Assembly: GCA_964030475.1 (NCBI GenBank)
Contig: CAXIPT010000002.1
Coordinates: forward strand, 5,606,161-5,670,160
Origin: Tethya wilhelma
Lineage: Eukaryota; Porifera; Demospongiae; Tethyida; Tethyidae
DNA: 64,000 nt
Direction: 5' to 3'
Below, piece by piece: positions 37,985 through 48,500 of the stretch. Both the position numbers and the translations under genes were made by a program. The stretch's first letter is position 1. Each line of letters opens with the position of its first letter. The notes under the pieces were generated by a model. That model saw only the letters and a list, made by a program, of their open reading frames with translations, had not been told where the DNA came from and did not search any database.

Positions 37985-38698
37985 GAGAACAAAAATGCGT
38001 GGGCGTAGCTTCTGACTAGCGCTCTCAACGAGTGCAATAGGAAAGTTTCTGCGAACTTTAGGCTGACAAGCTGTTGGTAATCTGTCAAAGAGAGCTTCTG
38101 AGCAAGTTTGGAGGTTTAACATTGTCTTGCTAGATTTTTATGGTGATAAACATTTTGTATTGTGTACGTCCCTGCATGGCTTCAGCTAAAGCGCACATGC
38201 AATAGTTAAGTTTGCATAATAAAATTAATAGCCATTGTACAACTCACTGAGTAGCACCTCATTGCATTGTTCACGCAATTAATAATTATTTTAGGCGCTG
38301 CATACACTGTCTAGTTTATATTATACTCCTATGGGCCATTGGCCTGTCTGTCTTCTGTAGTCTTGGGCATACGGTAAACATGTCTACATGCGAAGCATGC
38401 TGTACTGAGTGTGCTCACATAAAGAGAGGAGTAGCTTCTTCCGTAGAACATGAAGTTCAAGGAGAGTTGAATTTCTCCAGAAGAGACATCATCAGATGGT
38501 TCAAGATTTGAGTCAGAGGAAGCCACTCCAAATTCATAAAGTTGATCAGCACCCGAAGTCACTGTAACTTGCACTACTNATTATATTGCCTATAATAATA
38601 TTATAAATTTCCTTTTATTAGAACATGAAACCGAAATCTCTTTCTTCATTCGTGAAGATTATGAACATTATAAAAGAAACCCTCAGTTGCTATGGTAA
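35475..38698 (+). CDS. C2orf76: C2orf76 / UPF0538 family protein
   Basis: Six exons, 35475-35549, 35716-35782, 36080-36130, 36754-36791, 36862-36940 and 38622-38698, join in frame to 128 residues, close to the human length. Recognisable family blocks are TLRIRLIRSFEYRNIK at the N-terminus, LPVPFKRHKYDTLKI in the middle, and ETEISFFIREDYEHYKRNP near the C-terminus, ending in W-stop. The family is small, soluble and widely conserved, and I know of no established function. The last intron is long. It contains a large foldback (37208-37631), an n at 38579 and an unrelated NIDO-like exon on the other strand (38419-38561), so the 3' part may have been altered by insertion or assembly. The reading frame is intact across all joins. 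Confidence 0.9.
37208..37631. mobile_element. Long-arm foldback element
   Basis: The arms 37208-37324 and 37514-37631 (each about 117 bp) are almost perfect reverse complements. They include GGCATGCATGTCGCAATCAG and its complement, and AGCAGTGTAGGAATGGGCAG and its complement. The loop is about 190 bp and has no coding sign. It lies in the last intron of the C2orf76-like gene. Such near-identical arms suggest recent formation. Confidence 0.8.
37949..37985. repeat. (TAAG)n tetranucleotide repeat
   Basis: A run of AAGT/TAAG units. It produces an artificial TYLL-type repeat frame on the minus strand, which is not a gene. Confidence 0.9.
38419..38561 (-). CDS. Orphan NIDO-like domain exon (partial)
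   Basis: Between an acceptor (TTACAG) and a good donor (GTGAGC) on the minus strand lies a 143-nt exon encoding QLYEFGVASSDSNLEPSDD, then SGEIQLSLNFMFYGRSYSSLY. This matches the start of a NIDO domain, the extracellular module of nidogen and SNED-type proteins (pattern: FG, DD, then FFG..Y..LYV). No neighbouring exons of such a gene were found. It lies within 20 bp of the n at 38579 and antisense within the C2orf76-like intron, so it may be the end of another contig or a duplicated fragment. Confidence 0.5.
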
Positions 38699-39645
38699 CA
38701 TATCCCATTCCTCCTTAATTGCTGTTTAAATCTCATCAGTATGTTGTTACATTAATTAGCAATTTTTATCTATAGCTATTCATATTTGTGACAAATGAAT
38801 ACATTTATGAACATTCTTTGCTAACCCAACTCAACATTTACCCACCTGTTCTCAGTGCTATAAATACCGTACCTGAACCTATACTAGTGGTTCCTGGCCA
38901 GAACTAAAAAGCTGGTTGGGGACCAGGTTCCTGGCCAGAACTAACTGGCTGGGGGCCACAAACAGATGGAAACAAAGCTCGAGCGGTTCAATAATATAGA
39001 AATATATTGTGGCCCTCAGCTTGGGGAACACACTCAGGAGTGTTGTTTCCTTTTGTCAGTTCATTAGAAAACTCTAAGACAGTGAAATTAGTATAAGCCT
39101 TTTATTTTTTTTTTTGTTGTGTGCGGCTCGAGTGAGAAATTTTCAAGTTTCGTTATGATAATAATATTATTATAACACAATCATGATAACTCATTAATTA
39201 CATATATAAATTATAGAGGTAAAAACTACTGTATAATTATGTATACCCAATTGTTCCTTTAAAATTATAATTATAATTATAGAACAATATAATGCGTGCA
39301 TCTGTATACAAGTACAATGTATCATTGTTCATGACACATATTTTGTAACTACCAGCTAGCAATGAATATATTAATGAACATTCTTTGCAAACCCACGATA
39401 CATTTGCACACCTATTCTCACCACTATAAATACCACATCTAGCCCAGTACTAGTAGCGCCTAGCTCTGCATTGAGAAAATGCCGAGCTAGGGGCCATAAT
39501 ATAAGTAATCGAGTATACTCAAAATTACTATAAATATTTTTTTTTTCATTTTTAATAATCCAAACCATATCATAATAAAAATTATTAACAATACATGGTT
39601 ATGGAGTCTTTGATCAAAAAGGAAGCAACATAATAATTATAATAA

Positions 39646-40247
39646 CTAACTATCGATGACCTCGTCTCTATTAGTTACTCTTCTTTTCTTGGATTTTGGT
39701 TCATGTTTTGTCGCCATCTTATCACTTGACCCTGGATTTGACCTTTTGTGACCACCACTCTCCTGCAAAGAGAGAGGAAAAAGGCGTAAAATTATCGAAA
39801 TTGGATTGTGAACTATACCAAACCCTATTGTAGTTCTCTCCACAAATAATTACTGTAAGACTGAACAATTATTGTGAGCTAAAATTAGTAAGCAGATTTA
39901 GTCACTCAGTAACTTGAACTGTTTTATGGACAATAAACACAGAGTCAGTGATCACTCGTGTGACTATACATATCATGTAATATTTCATTCTTGACAGTTA
40001 ACAAAATTATTATTATTTTGTGAGTAAACACTAGTCTGCATGCCAAGCCCGGGAATATGAGCCTCAATAGTTGTACTTTTTTGGAACTAGTGGATGTTTC
40101 TGTTGAAGTGATGGATGTGACAGCCTTGTGGAGATCAGAGTACATTGATGGGAGGTGGGAGTGTGTTTTGAAGAGCTTTGTCAATGTCTTTGAGAGGATG
40201 GTTTCAGCAGCTGTGTGTATAATTATGTGTGTGTGTGCGCATGCATG

Positions 40248-40289
<42 letters not shown>

Positions 40290-40352
40290 CGCGTGTGTGC
40301 ATGTGTAATAACCTTTGACCTATATGTACCTTCTAAGACTTGTCTACTGTTC
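39646..40352 (-). pseudogene. Duplicate of the last INTS3 exons
   Basis: The exons at 40210-40077 and 39762-39646 match the last two exons of the Integrator 3 gene (45519-45386, 45204-45088) in length, phase and protein ([30 protein letters not shown]...KSKKRRV). The preceding exon survives only as about 30 bases near 40322-40352 before the similarity stops. The copy is diverged but its two exons are still open. It could be a pseudogene or an alternative 3' end. The pseudokinase-kelch gene lies between it and the main copy. Confidence 0.75.
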
Positions 40353-41635
40353 AGAACACACGAAGAAGAATAGTACATGAATCCAAAATATCTTCTGCTA
40401 ATGACTTACAATTGAGAAACAACTCCAGATATATTGATTGTCAAAAAATTTGACAGTTTGCTCCGCAGAAAATAAAATTAAAATATTGACAAATTTAAAT
40501 TTGACGATTTGCGTGTGCGCATAATGTACATTCATATACGGCAGCCAAAATATTGGCGGATTTAAATTTGACGATTTGGACTTTGACCATCAAACAGTCA
40601 AATTAAAATCCCCGTCAATATTTCCGGCTATACGGTATACCCTTTATAAAAATGCACTCCTCACAAAAACATATACCTCTCCGTAAAATGCACTCCTCAC
40701 AAAAACATACAGTACCTCTCCATAAAATGCACACTTAACAAAAAACACCTCTCATTTCAAAAAGCACCCCTCAAATTAAAAAAGGCACCCCTTATTGAAA
40801 CAGTCCGAACTCGAAAATGACCGATGACCGACTGTTATTTCGAACTCTGCCTGGTGCATTGCATCAGTTTGTATTTGATGATGCAATAGCCTCATATATA
40901 AATCAGGCCATCCTAGCTTGCAAACTTGTTTATTGTAACAAGCAAAGTGGGGAAGGCCTGCATGCATGGTGAGACTAGAAAAAAACATAAAAATTTTGCT
41001 CCCCCCAAAAATTATGGTTTTACAAGATGCAACACAAATACATGCGAACAGCCTACCCTCCTACAAAACAATAATATTAGTATAGCTACTATGATAGGTT
41101 GTTGTTAAACATACCCTTTTGGCAAATCTACGAATTGATTAAAGGATCTAGGAAGTATGATTAAATTAAATATGACTGCTATGCATGTGTAATAATTGGG
41201 CATTTATATGTGATCTATTAAAGAATCATTATAATTATATGGTCATGCTGAGCTGGCATTTCATTAATTATTCACGTTCTATCCAAATGTACGTGACCAT
41301 GATTATTTTAAAGATGATCATAATAAATTATGACACATAATATGCCAAAAATGCCAATTCAGCATGACGTCATGGCTGTTATGCATCCTTTGGGATTTAC
41401 ACCCACATGAATTTTCACACATCAGAAATAATATTTTCAGAGCTGCAGCATTCAACCTATAATTATACAGAATGAAATGCATACATACAGAAAAGTGGTT
41501 TCTGGGGCAATCGACATGCATACAAAACAATTACACAAAATTTCATACATTAACATTTCAATATACAGTGCATTGCTGCTACTACAACAGCAGTCCAGTA
41601 GCCTGGGTACAAAGCTAACATGCAGTCCAGAATTT

Positions 41636-44311
41636 TTACAGTAACTGTGCTATTTCAACAGCATTCGTAGTAGCTGAGCCACCCATGTTTCCACTGACTA
41701 CCATCAGTTGATTGGTGTTCTCTAGAAAAGCTACGTAGCACGAACATCTTGCAGTTGGCATGCGATCAGCGATCATACTCCAAGACTGGGTGTTTGAGTC
41801 ATACTTGTAAACTGCTGATGTTACTATTCTAGTGCTTGGATCTGTTCCACCGACTGATACTAACTGTCCACGGATTGTGACACAAGATGAATGATGCACT
41901 GGAACACCATTAGTTTCGCTTCGCCACACTTCAGCTGCTGGTAAGATCAATGCCTGTATGCGTGCTAAGAATGAACGTGGTTGACACGAATTAACTAGGT
42001 CTTGTAGTGAGCATGAAAAAACTGATTGACATGGACCATTTCTGTCACTTCCTCCCAGTATGTAGAGGCGGTCACTAACAATGGTTGCTGATCCACCCCC
42101 AAATGGGTGAGGGAGGTTAGCAGCTGTCACGGACCAGACTGGGGTGTCACTGACTGCATTGAGCACTTCAACAGTGTTTATATTTTCTGTGTACGAATGT
42201 GCTGCTGATGATGATGAGCCTCCAGTGACAATGAGATGGTTCTGATAGGTGGTGGCAGTGGTATAAGTACGAGCTGTAGGCATGGGTGGAAAATGCTCCA
42301 CCCACGAGCGATTTTCATCCAGGGAAATAAGCTTATTGGTCACTAAACCTGATAAGTTACACCCACCAACCATTGTGAGGAGGCCCTTTACTATTGCTAG
42401 ACTACCAAACTTCTGTGGACACTCAGGTAGATCATACCATATTTCAACAGATGAATCGTATGAATACACCTTTGAAGTGCTATTTGAAAAGAAATAAGCC
42501 ACACTGCCAGCCACCAATGATGATCCTCTTGTGTCTTGGAAACATGCCCTCCCTCCATCTTTCCATTTTAACACAACACCTGTTCTTGGTAGTGATGGTG
42601 GTAGTGGTTGTTGAAATCGAACTTGATTTAGAGCTCGATTTTGTCGAAGAAGATCTTGAACCTGTTCTTCGAGTCGTTGTTTATCTTGTGTTAAAATTTG
42701 CTTATCATTTACTAGACTCCGATTCTGTTCTTGAAGACCTCCTATGTCTCTTTCACATTCTCGAACCTGTTGTTTGAGTCGTTGTTTATCTTGTGTTAAA
42801 ACTTGCTTATCATTTACTAGACTCCGATTCTGTTCTTGAAGACCTCCTATGTCTCTTTGACGTTCTCGAACCTGTTGTTCAAGTAGTTGTTTGTCTTGTG
42901 TTAAAACTTGCTTATCATTTTCTAGACTCAGATTCTGTTCTTGAAGACCTCCTATTTCTCTTTGACGTTCTGGAACCTGTTGTTCGAGTTGTTGTTTATC
43001 TTGTGTTAAAACTTGCTTATCATTTACTAGACTCTGATTCAGTTCTCGAAGACCTCCTATTTCTCTTAGATGTTCTCGAACCTGTTGTTCAAGTTGTTGT
43101 TTATCTTGTGTTAAAACTTGGTTATCATTAACAAGGCTCTGATTCTCTTCCTTAACACCTCCTATTTCTCTTTGACATTCTTGAACCTGTTGTTCGAGTT
43201 GTTGTTTATCTTGTGTTAAAGCTTGCTTATCATTTTCTAGACTCTGATTCAGTTCTTGAAGACCTCCTATCTCTCTTAGACGTTCTCGAACCTGTTGTTC
43301 GAGTTGTTGCTTATCTTGTATTATTTGTTGGTACATGTCTTTAAGTTCCATAATAAGTTGCGCATTTTTTACTTGTTTATATGCTAGAGTTTGATTCTCA
43401 AGATGCTGACTCTCTATTTGTCTATCTTTGTCTTCAAGTTCGTGATTCTTCTCTTCAACTTGTCTGGCTAGTTCGTGTTGCTCTTGGCTGCTTTCAGTGT
43501 ACTCCTGCTCCATCATTAGTTCAACTAGCCTCTGGCAGAGCACTGCTGCTGAGGGTCTGTCACTCTCTTTCTTCAGACAATCCTGAGCAATGGGAAGCAG
43601 AGAATGGTTTTTGATCAAATCAATGTGATTCTGTCTATGCTCTGGCTCAGGAAACTGTCCTGTACACAACTGGATCATAATCACACCTTGTGGGAATATA
43701 TCCAGCTTCTTAGAGTACTGTGCTATTGGTAGCTCTGCTAGTAATTCAGGTGATTTGTAAGCATGAGTTCCTGGACACTGGCCATGGGTAAGCTGTGTTT
43801 CGCACAACATTCTTGGCATTTCAAAATCGGTGACCTTGGCTATTCTTCCAGCATTGACCAGGACGTTGTTTCCAGACAAGTTACCATGAATGATTCCATT
43901 TAAATGGAGGTAAGCGATCGCCTGAGCAATGTGGTGACAGAGGTCCACCTGAATGTGGTAGGAGATAGGATGTGAAGAGTTTTCAAGCATTTTGGTCAAA
44001 CTGCTGTCTAGCAGTTCCATCAAGAGTGTTGGTAGGTTGGAATGAGGATCCTGGACCACTGCTAGGTATTGCACTAGATGAGGATGTCGTATTTGACTAA
44101 GAGAGTCGAATGCTCCCTTAATTTCTTTGAGAATAATTTTAGATGGAGAATCCCAAGATTCCACAATAGTGGAATGTAAAATTTTAGCTGCACATATCAA
44201 ATGGTCACATTCTGCCTTGTAGACTTCACCATAGGAACCACGACCAAGACTAGGTTGGTGTCTTAGGATTGAAAACCTTTCATAACGAAAAGAGCTATAG
44301 CGTTGAGCCAT
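41636..44311 (-). CDS. Pseudokinase / coiled-coil / kelch protein
   Basis: A single 891-codon exon. Residues about 13-255 are a protein-kinase fold with an intact glycine loop (GRGSYGEV, 23-30) and Lys43. The HRD motif reads HGN (142-144), losing the catalytic Asp, and DFG reads DFE (162-164), so catalysis is doubtful. Residues about 265-560 are a coiled coil containing six to seven 35-residue repeats (NDKQxLTQDKQxLEQQV... REIGGLQE), each exactly five heptads. Residues about 575-891 are a kelch beta-propeller with repeated GG motifs (MVGGCN, VTGGSS, ILGGSD, SVGGTD). No signal peptide or membrane segment is seen. The kelch part is closely related to that of the CARD-like fusion genes at 52.6-57.6 kb. 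A role as a cytosolic scaffold or sensor is inferred. Confidence 0.9.
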   Translation of the reverse strand: MAQRYSSFRYERFSILRHQPSLGRGSYGEVYKAECDHLICAAKILHSTIVESWDSPSKIILKEIKGAFDSLSQIRHPHLVQYLAVVQDPHSNLPTLLMELLDSSLTKMLENSSHPISYHIQVDLCHHIAQAIAYLHLNGIIHGNLSGNNVLVNAGRIAKVTDFEMPRMLCETQLTHGQCPGTHAYKSPELLAELPIAQYSKKLDIFPQGVIMIQLCTGQFPEPEHRQNHIDLIKNHSLLPIAQDCLKKESDRPSAAVLCQRLVELMMEQEYTESSQEQHELARQVEEKNHELEDKDRQIESQHLENQTLAYKQVKNAQLIMELKDMYQQIIQDKQQLEQQVRERLREIGGLQELNQSLENDKQALTQDKQQLEQQVQECQREIGGVKEENQSLVNDNQVLTQDKQQLEQQVREHLREIGGLRELNQSLVNDKQVLTQDKQQLEQQVPERQREIGGLQEQNLSLENDKQVLTQDKQLLEQQVRERQRDIGGLQEQNRSLVNDKQVLTQDKQRLKQQVRECERDIGGLQEQNRSLVNDKQILTQDKQRLEEQVQDLLRQNRALNQVRFQQPLPPSLPRTGVVLKWKDGGRACFQDTRGSSLVAGSVAYFFSNSTSKVYSYDSSVEIWYDLPECPQKFGSLAIVKGLLTMVGGCNLSGLVTNKLISLDENRSWVEHFPPMPTARTYTTATTYQNHLIVTGGSSSSAAHSYTENINTVEVLNAVSDTPVWSVTAANLPHPFGGGSATIVSDRLYILGGSDRNGPCQSVFSCSLQDLVNSCQPRSFLARIQALILPAAEVWRSETNGVPVHHSSCVTIRGQLVSVGGTDPSTRIVTSAVYKYDSNTQSWSMIADRMPTARCSCYVAFLENTNQLMVVSGNMGGSATTNAVEIAQLL
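42650..43330 (-). repeat. 105-bp in-frame tandem repeat
   Basis: Six to seven copies of a 105-bp unit (35 codons) with a recurring TTATCTTGTGTTAAAACTTG landmark every 105 bases. They encode the coiled coil of the pseudokinase-kelch protein. The copies differ by scattered substitutions and never break frame. Confidence 0.9.
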
Positions 44312-44427
44312 TTCAGAAGTTTTTGCTTCGAAATCAGAGTCGATTCAGCCACCTCCCCCTGTTTTATCTATCAGATCTGCCACGTCATTCCGAATTCCGG
44401 GATCCATGTCACGTCACCAGATTTATA

Positions 44428-44459
44428 TAGCCTCGTTCCCAGGCCTGGGGACGAGGCTA
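44428..44459. repeat. Compact palindrome of the TAGCCTCGTTCCCAGG family
   Basis: TAGCCTCGTTCCCAGGCC is followed directly by its near-inverse GGGGACGAGGCTA. It is the minimal member of the dispersed foldback family and lies about 117 bp upstream of the pseudokinase start. A GATC-rich palindrome follows at about 44470-44500. Confidence 0.65.
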
Positions 44460-45087
44460 CAGATTTATATATCCGATCGATCCGATCGATCGATCAATCA
44501 TGTCAGGTCATGACGTCAAAAGGTAATTAAGATGGTTTTCGTGCGTGCGACGTGCGCGTATATACGTATCTATGAGTTATAGGTAAGAGATCGTCATATC
44601 GAAAAACCGACGCGCGCGACGCGCAAGATGATGATTTGCTCGCTGCATCTTATTAAGAGCTAGAGAAGGTGCGCTAGTCAGTCTAGTCTAGCGTTTAAGA
44701 CTCATGCACTGCAGTGATTTATACAATTTAAGAGCATCCTCAATGCATAGTCAGACAGAGTTGAATGGAGACAGTCACCATTCAACTTTTGGATGAGGAG
44801 GTTAGATTGAACATGTCCTAGGTTTGTAGCTGATTGTGACAGAGAAAGGACATGTGCCATAAAATGAACTGTATGTTTAGTCTTTTCTCAGTTCCAAACC
44901 CTGTTGTGAAGACCAAGCTGTTACATTGATTCTGTTTATCTCTGTATGGTTCTGCCTTGTGGAAACATTCGTCAAGCAGCAGGTTGCAAGCTATATTAAT
45001 ATATCTTAAAAAAACAATCCAATATTATAGTTAGTTGCGTCTTTGATCACAAAGGAATCAACATAATGATTATAATAATTATAATAA

Positions 45088-45519
45088 CTAACTATCAATG
45101 ACCTCGTCTCTATTAGTTACTCTTCTTTTCTTGGATTTTGGTTCATGTTTTGTCGCCATCTTATCACTTGACCCCGGATTTGACCTTTTGTGACCACCAC
45201 TCTCCTGCAGAGAGATCGAGAAAGAGAAAGAGTGGTTAACATAATTATTGCACTAAATTGTCCACCATAACAGGACCAATAACAACTGAGAGCTTAATAT
45301 TTAGCAGATCAAGTCACTTTGTAAATTCAATTCTTTGAATGGACTACAAGAAATGAAGCTACAAAATACATGTATACATACATACTTTTTTGCTACTTGT
45401 GGATGTTTCTGTTGAAGTGATGGATGTGACAGCTTTGTGGAGGTCAGAGTACATTGATGGGAGGTGGGAGTGTGTTTTGAAGAGCTTTGTCAGTGTCTTT
45501 GAGAGAATGGTTTCAGCAG

Positions 45520-45556
<37 letters not shown>

Positions 45557-48500
45557 CGTGCGTGCATGTGCATGTGTAATGACTTTGACCTATATGTACC
45601 TTCCAAGACTTGTCTACTGTTCAGAACAGTCACCAGTCTCTCAAGATGGACAAGAACAGGACTGAAATCAGATGAGGAGTCTCTGTATAATATTGCAGAT
45701 TAAACACAATACATGTCCATGAGTTCTTGTAGCTCATTAAGTGTTATAAAGAGCATTCAAGTAAGACATAATTTCATGTACAATTATTTCGCTATTTATC
45801 ATCACATCCTGGCTTGGTAAGCGTAAGGTTAAGTCAGCGAACAAAAAATCCCATGCACAGCAAAGAAAAGTCTGGGTATGCAGTGGCACATTGAAGTACA
45901 TTAGCCTCGTTCCCAGGCTCCTCCTTCACGAATATTTCCTTTAAAATATTAGGAGGAGCCTGGGAACAAGGTTAGAAGTAAATACATAGCTTATTATCCT
46001 AACAACCTGCAAAAGAAAGACATCTTACATAATCTCTTACTTGTCGTTGCTCTTCTTGTCCAAGCTGTCAAGATGTTGAGAAATGATTTTGGCACACTTG
46101 GTGGGCCTTCCTCCCAACCACCTGCTGCCAATGGCGTCCACCGTGGAGGAGTGTCGGAGAGGGAGAGAGAGGAGAGAAGGGATGGAGGCATAGCCAGACC
46201 TGTCAGGGAACGTATGGTCATGAATAAATTAGCCTTGTTCCCTCCTTCGCGAACATATCAAGGAAGGAGGACTCGGCTAGAATAAAATCCCTGTACTTGC
46301 TACTGAGAGTCAGTATAAACACATGTACGCATGGGATAATCACAGGGATATAAACAGAACAGTAAACACAGGCCAATATCTAGCCTTGTACAAACTCTAT
46401 ACTGTTCATCTATATGGGTCAAGTCATTTTAGGTAATTTCACACAGCTGTCTTCTTTCCTGTTCTTCAGCGGTTAGCTAAAGTCCATCTGGTTTGAGAAT
46501 GCCGGTACAATAACTTTCTTAATATCCAACCGATTTAAAATTTCAAGCACCATTGGAAAGTGCTCGTTCTCCCCATTGTTTTGATTACTTTTCCAGCTTC
46601 CTACACCTTACCAGTCAAAAGTTAGCTATTTTGTCCCATAAGAAAAGTAGTGCATGAATCTCATTATTTCACTTCCAGCAGCATTCTCAAACCAGATGGA
46701 TTTTAGTATTCAAAGAATTACAAGGAGAAAGATAGGATATGATCTATTTGTGTCCACCTAAGCCCTGGAAGTACAGTTGCTTTGATGTGGTCAAATTAGT
46801 TATAATAATGTATGAAACAGACATAATATTATATAGATTTTGACTGGTAAAGGGTGAGTATAGGCACTAGTGTACAAGTGTGTGAGGGTATGTTAGTGTA
46901 AGTGCTATGGACGTACGATTCATTTTTGAGGAAGAGAAGAGCACCAGACAAAGCTTCATGGTGTTCTGTAGAGAGAGATGCAATAATATATTATCATTCA
47001 AGCATAGAAGGAACAGTATATAAAATAATACAAAACTTACAGAAGCTGTTTCTATCTCGGCATTGCCCACTGCACATGCGTACTATTAATACGTACATCA
47101 CTAGCCTCCTTAACCAGGCCTCCCCCACTTTGCTTATTTACAATAAAAAAAGTGTGCAAGGATATAGTAAGGCTATTGCATCTAAGGATTCACCCAATAC
47201 GAAACAGTATTATGTCAGGCAATGCACCATACCCTCCTACTAACAACATTATTTTTTTCGCAGTGGCTATAGAGAACCGGTAGTCCGTATACTTTCCTAT
47301 TGATTTTGTATTGCCAGATTATAGTATCCGGATTTACCGGCACTCCAGCGGCGCGGGACTAGAGTGCCGGTTCCATTGACTACCATATATTTAGCTTAGT
47401 ATACGGACCCGGCTCTCTAGCCGCTGCCTATTTTTTTAGGAGGCTCTTAAACCTACCCTCAGGGTCTAGGTCAGCGAGAGCGGTGAGGACAGAGGAGGGG
47501 TCGGGACCCTCGGCATTCAGCAGCTGCCACACACAGAACTGGTCAAAGGAGTCCCATTGGAGACTGTGGACTGTACGGATGGGAGAATGTTTATGTACAC
47601 ACTATGTATTGGTCAGTATAATGCAAGATTCATGAAAGCTTTTCCCATTGAAAATTTCTCCCAATTATAATCAAGAATCCATATGGACTCTTGATTATAA
47701 TATATTAGCAGGAAAGTTTTGCTAAAACTGCTAACAACTTTAATCGTGGATTTTGAAATTAAATTTTCATGGTCCATGAAAATCTCTGTAACTTATATAT
47801 GCATGGACATCACACCACTCATGTGTGGACTGTATGGATGGAAGGGAGAATACCTTCAACTTCAGGTCAAAATCACATGAACGATGCAGTCATAATTTGC
47901 ATCCATGTGACTGAAAATGGGCGTGGCTAGTGAAATTTTTTTCTGCCGCGCAAGCGCTCCAATTACTTGAACCTCGATCCTTTTGAAATTTCTAGATACA
48001 CTGCTAGCTAATTTATTACAGTCTCAACTACAAAACTATAAATAGTAATTATTATTATAGTTTCAACTACGAAAACTAATTTAAAAGGTCACTATAATCT
48101 ACATCACTACACAGTTTTAATTGTAATTCCACTTTTATCATTGACATCAAACTCTGAGTCAGTAGTAACCAGAATCTGGATTTTTGACAAGTCCCATGTC
48201 AATTGAAGTGTGGCTCACACCCAAATATTGGTTGCTCATGTATATCCACTTGTTGAAAGTACCTCCACGAAGAACAGCATACTGAAATTGAGGCTTGACA
48301 CTGAACATGATCTTTTCGTTTGTATCTGGAGGTCCTTCATAAACAGCTTCTGCATTCATGTAGAGTGTGCTTTTGGCCAAGTTAGCAATAGACTTGACTT
48401 CGTTATTCCAGGTGAAGTGGTCTTTCCATTTATTTCCATCAACTGCAGTGTAATAGAAGTACCAACCGGTCATTGAACCATCAGAGATGTTNTGTACCTT

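Noticed and set aside
37813..38122. Repeated LLTYLLTY frames on the minus strand
   Set aside because: Translation of the (TAAG)n tetranucleotide repeat.
42394..43131. Repetitive plus-strand frames (LLDSDSVLEDLL type)
   Set aside because: Antisense shadows of the 105-bp coiled-coil repeat of the pseudokinase-kelch gene.
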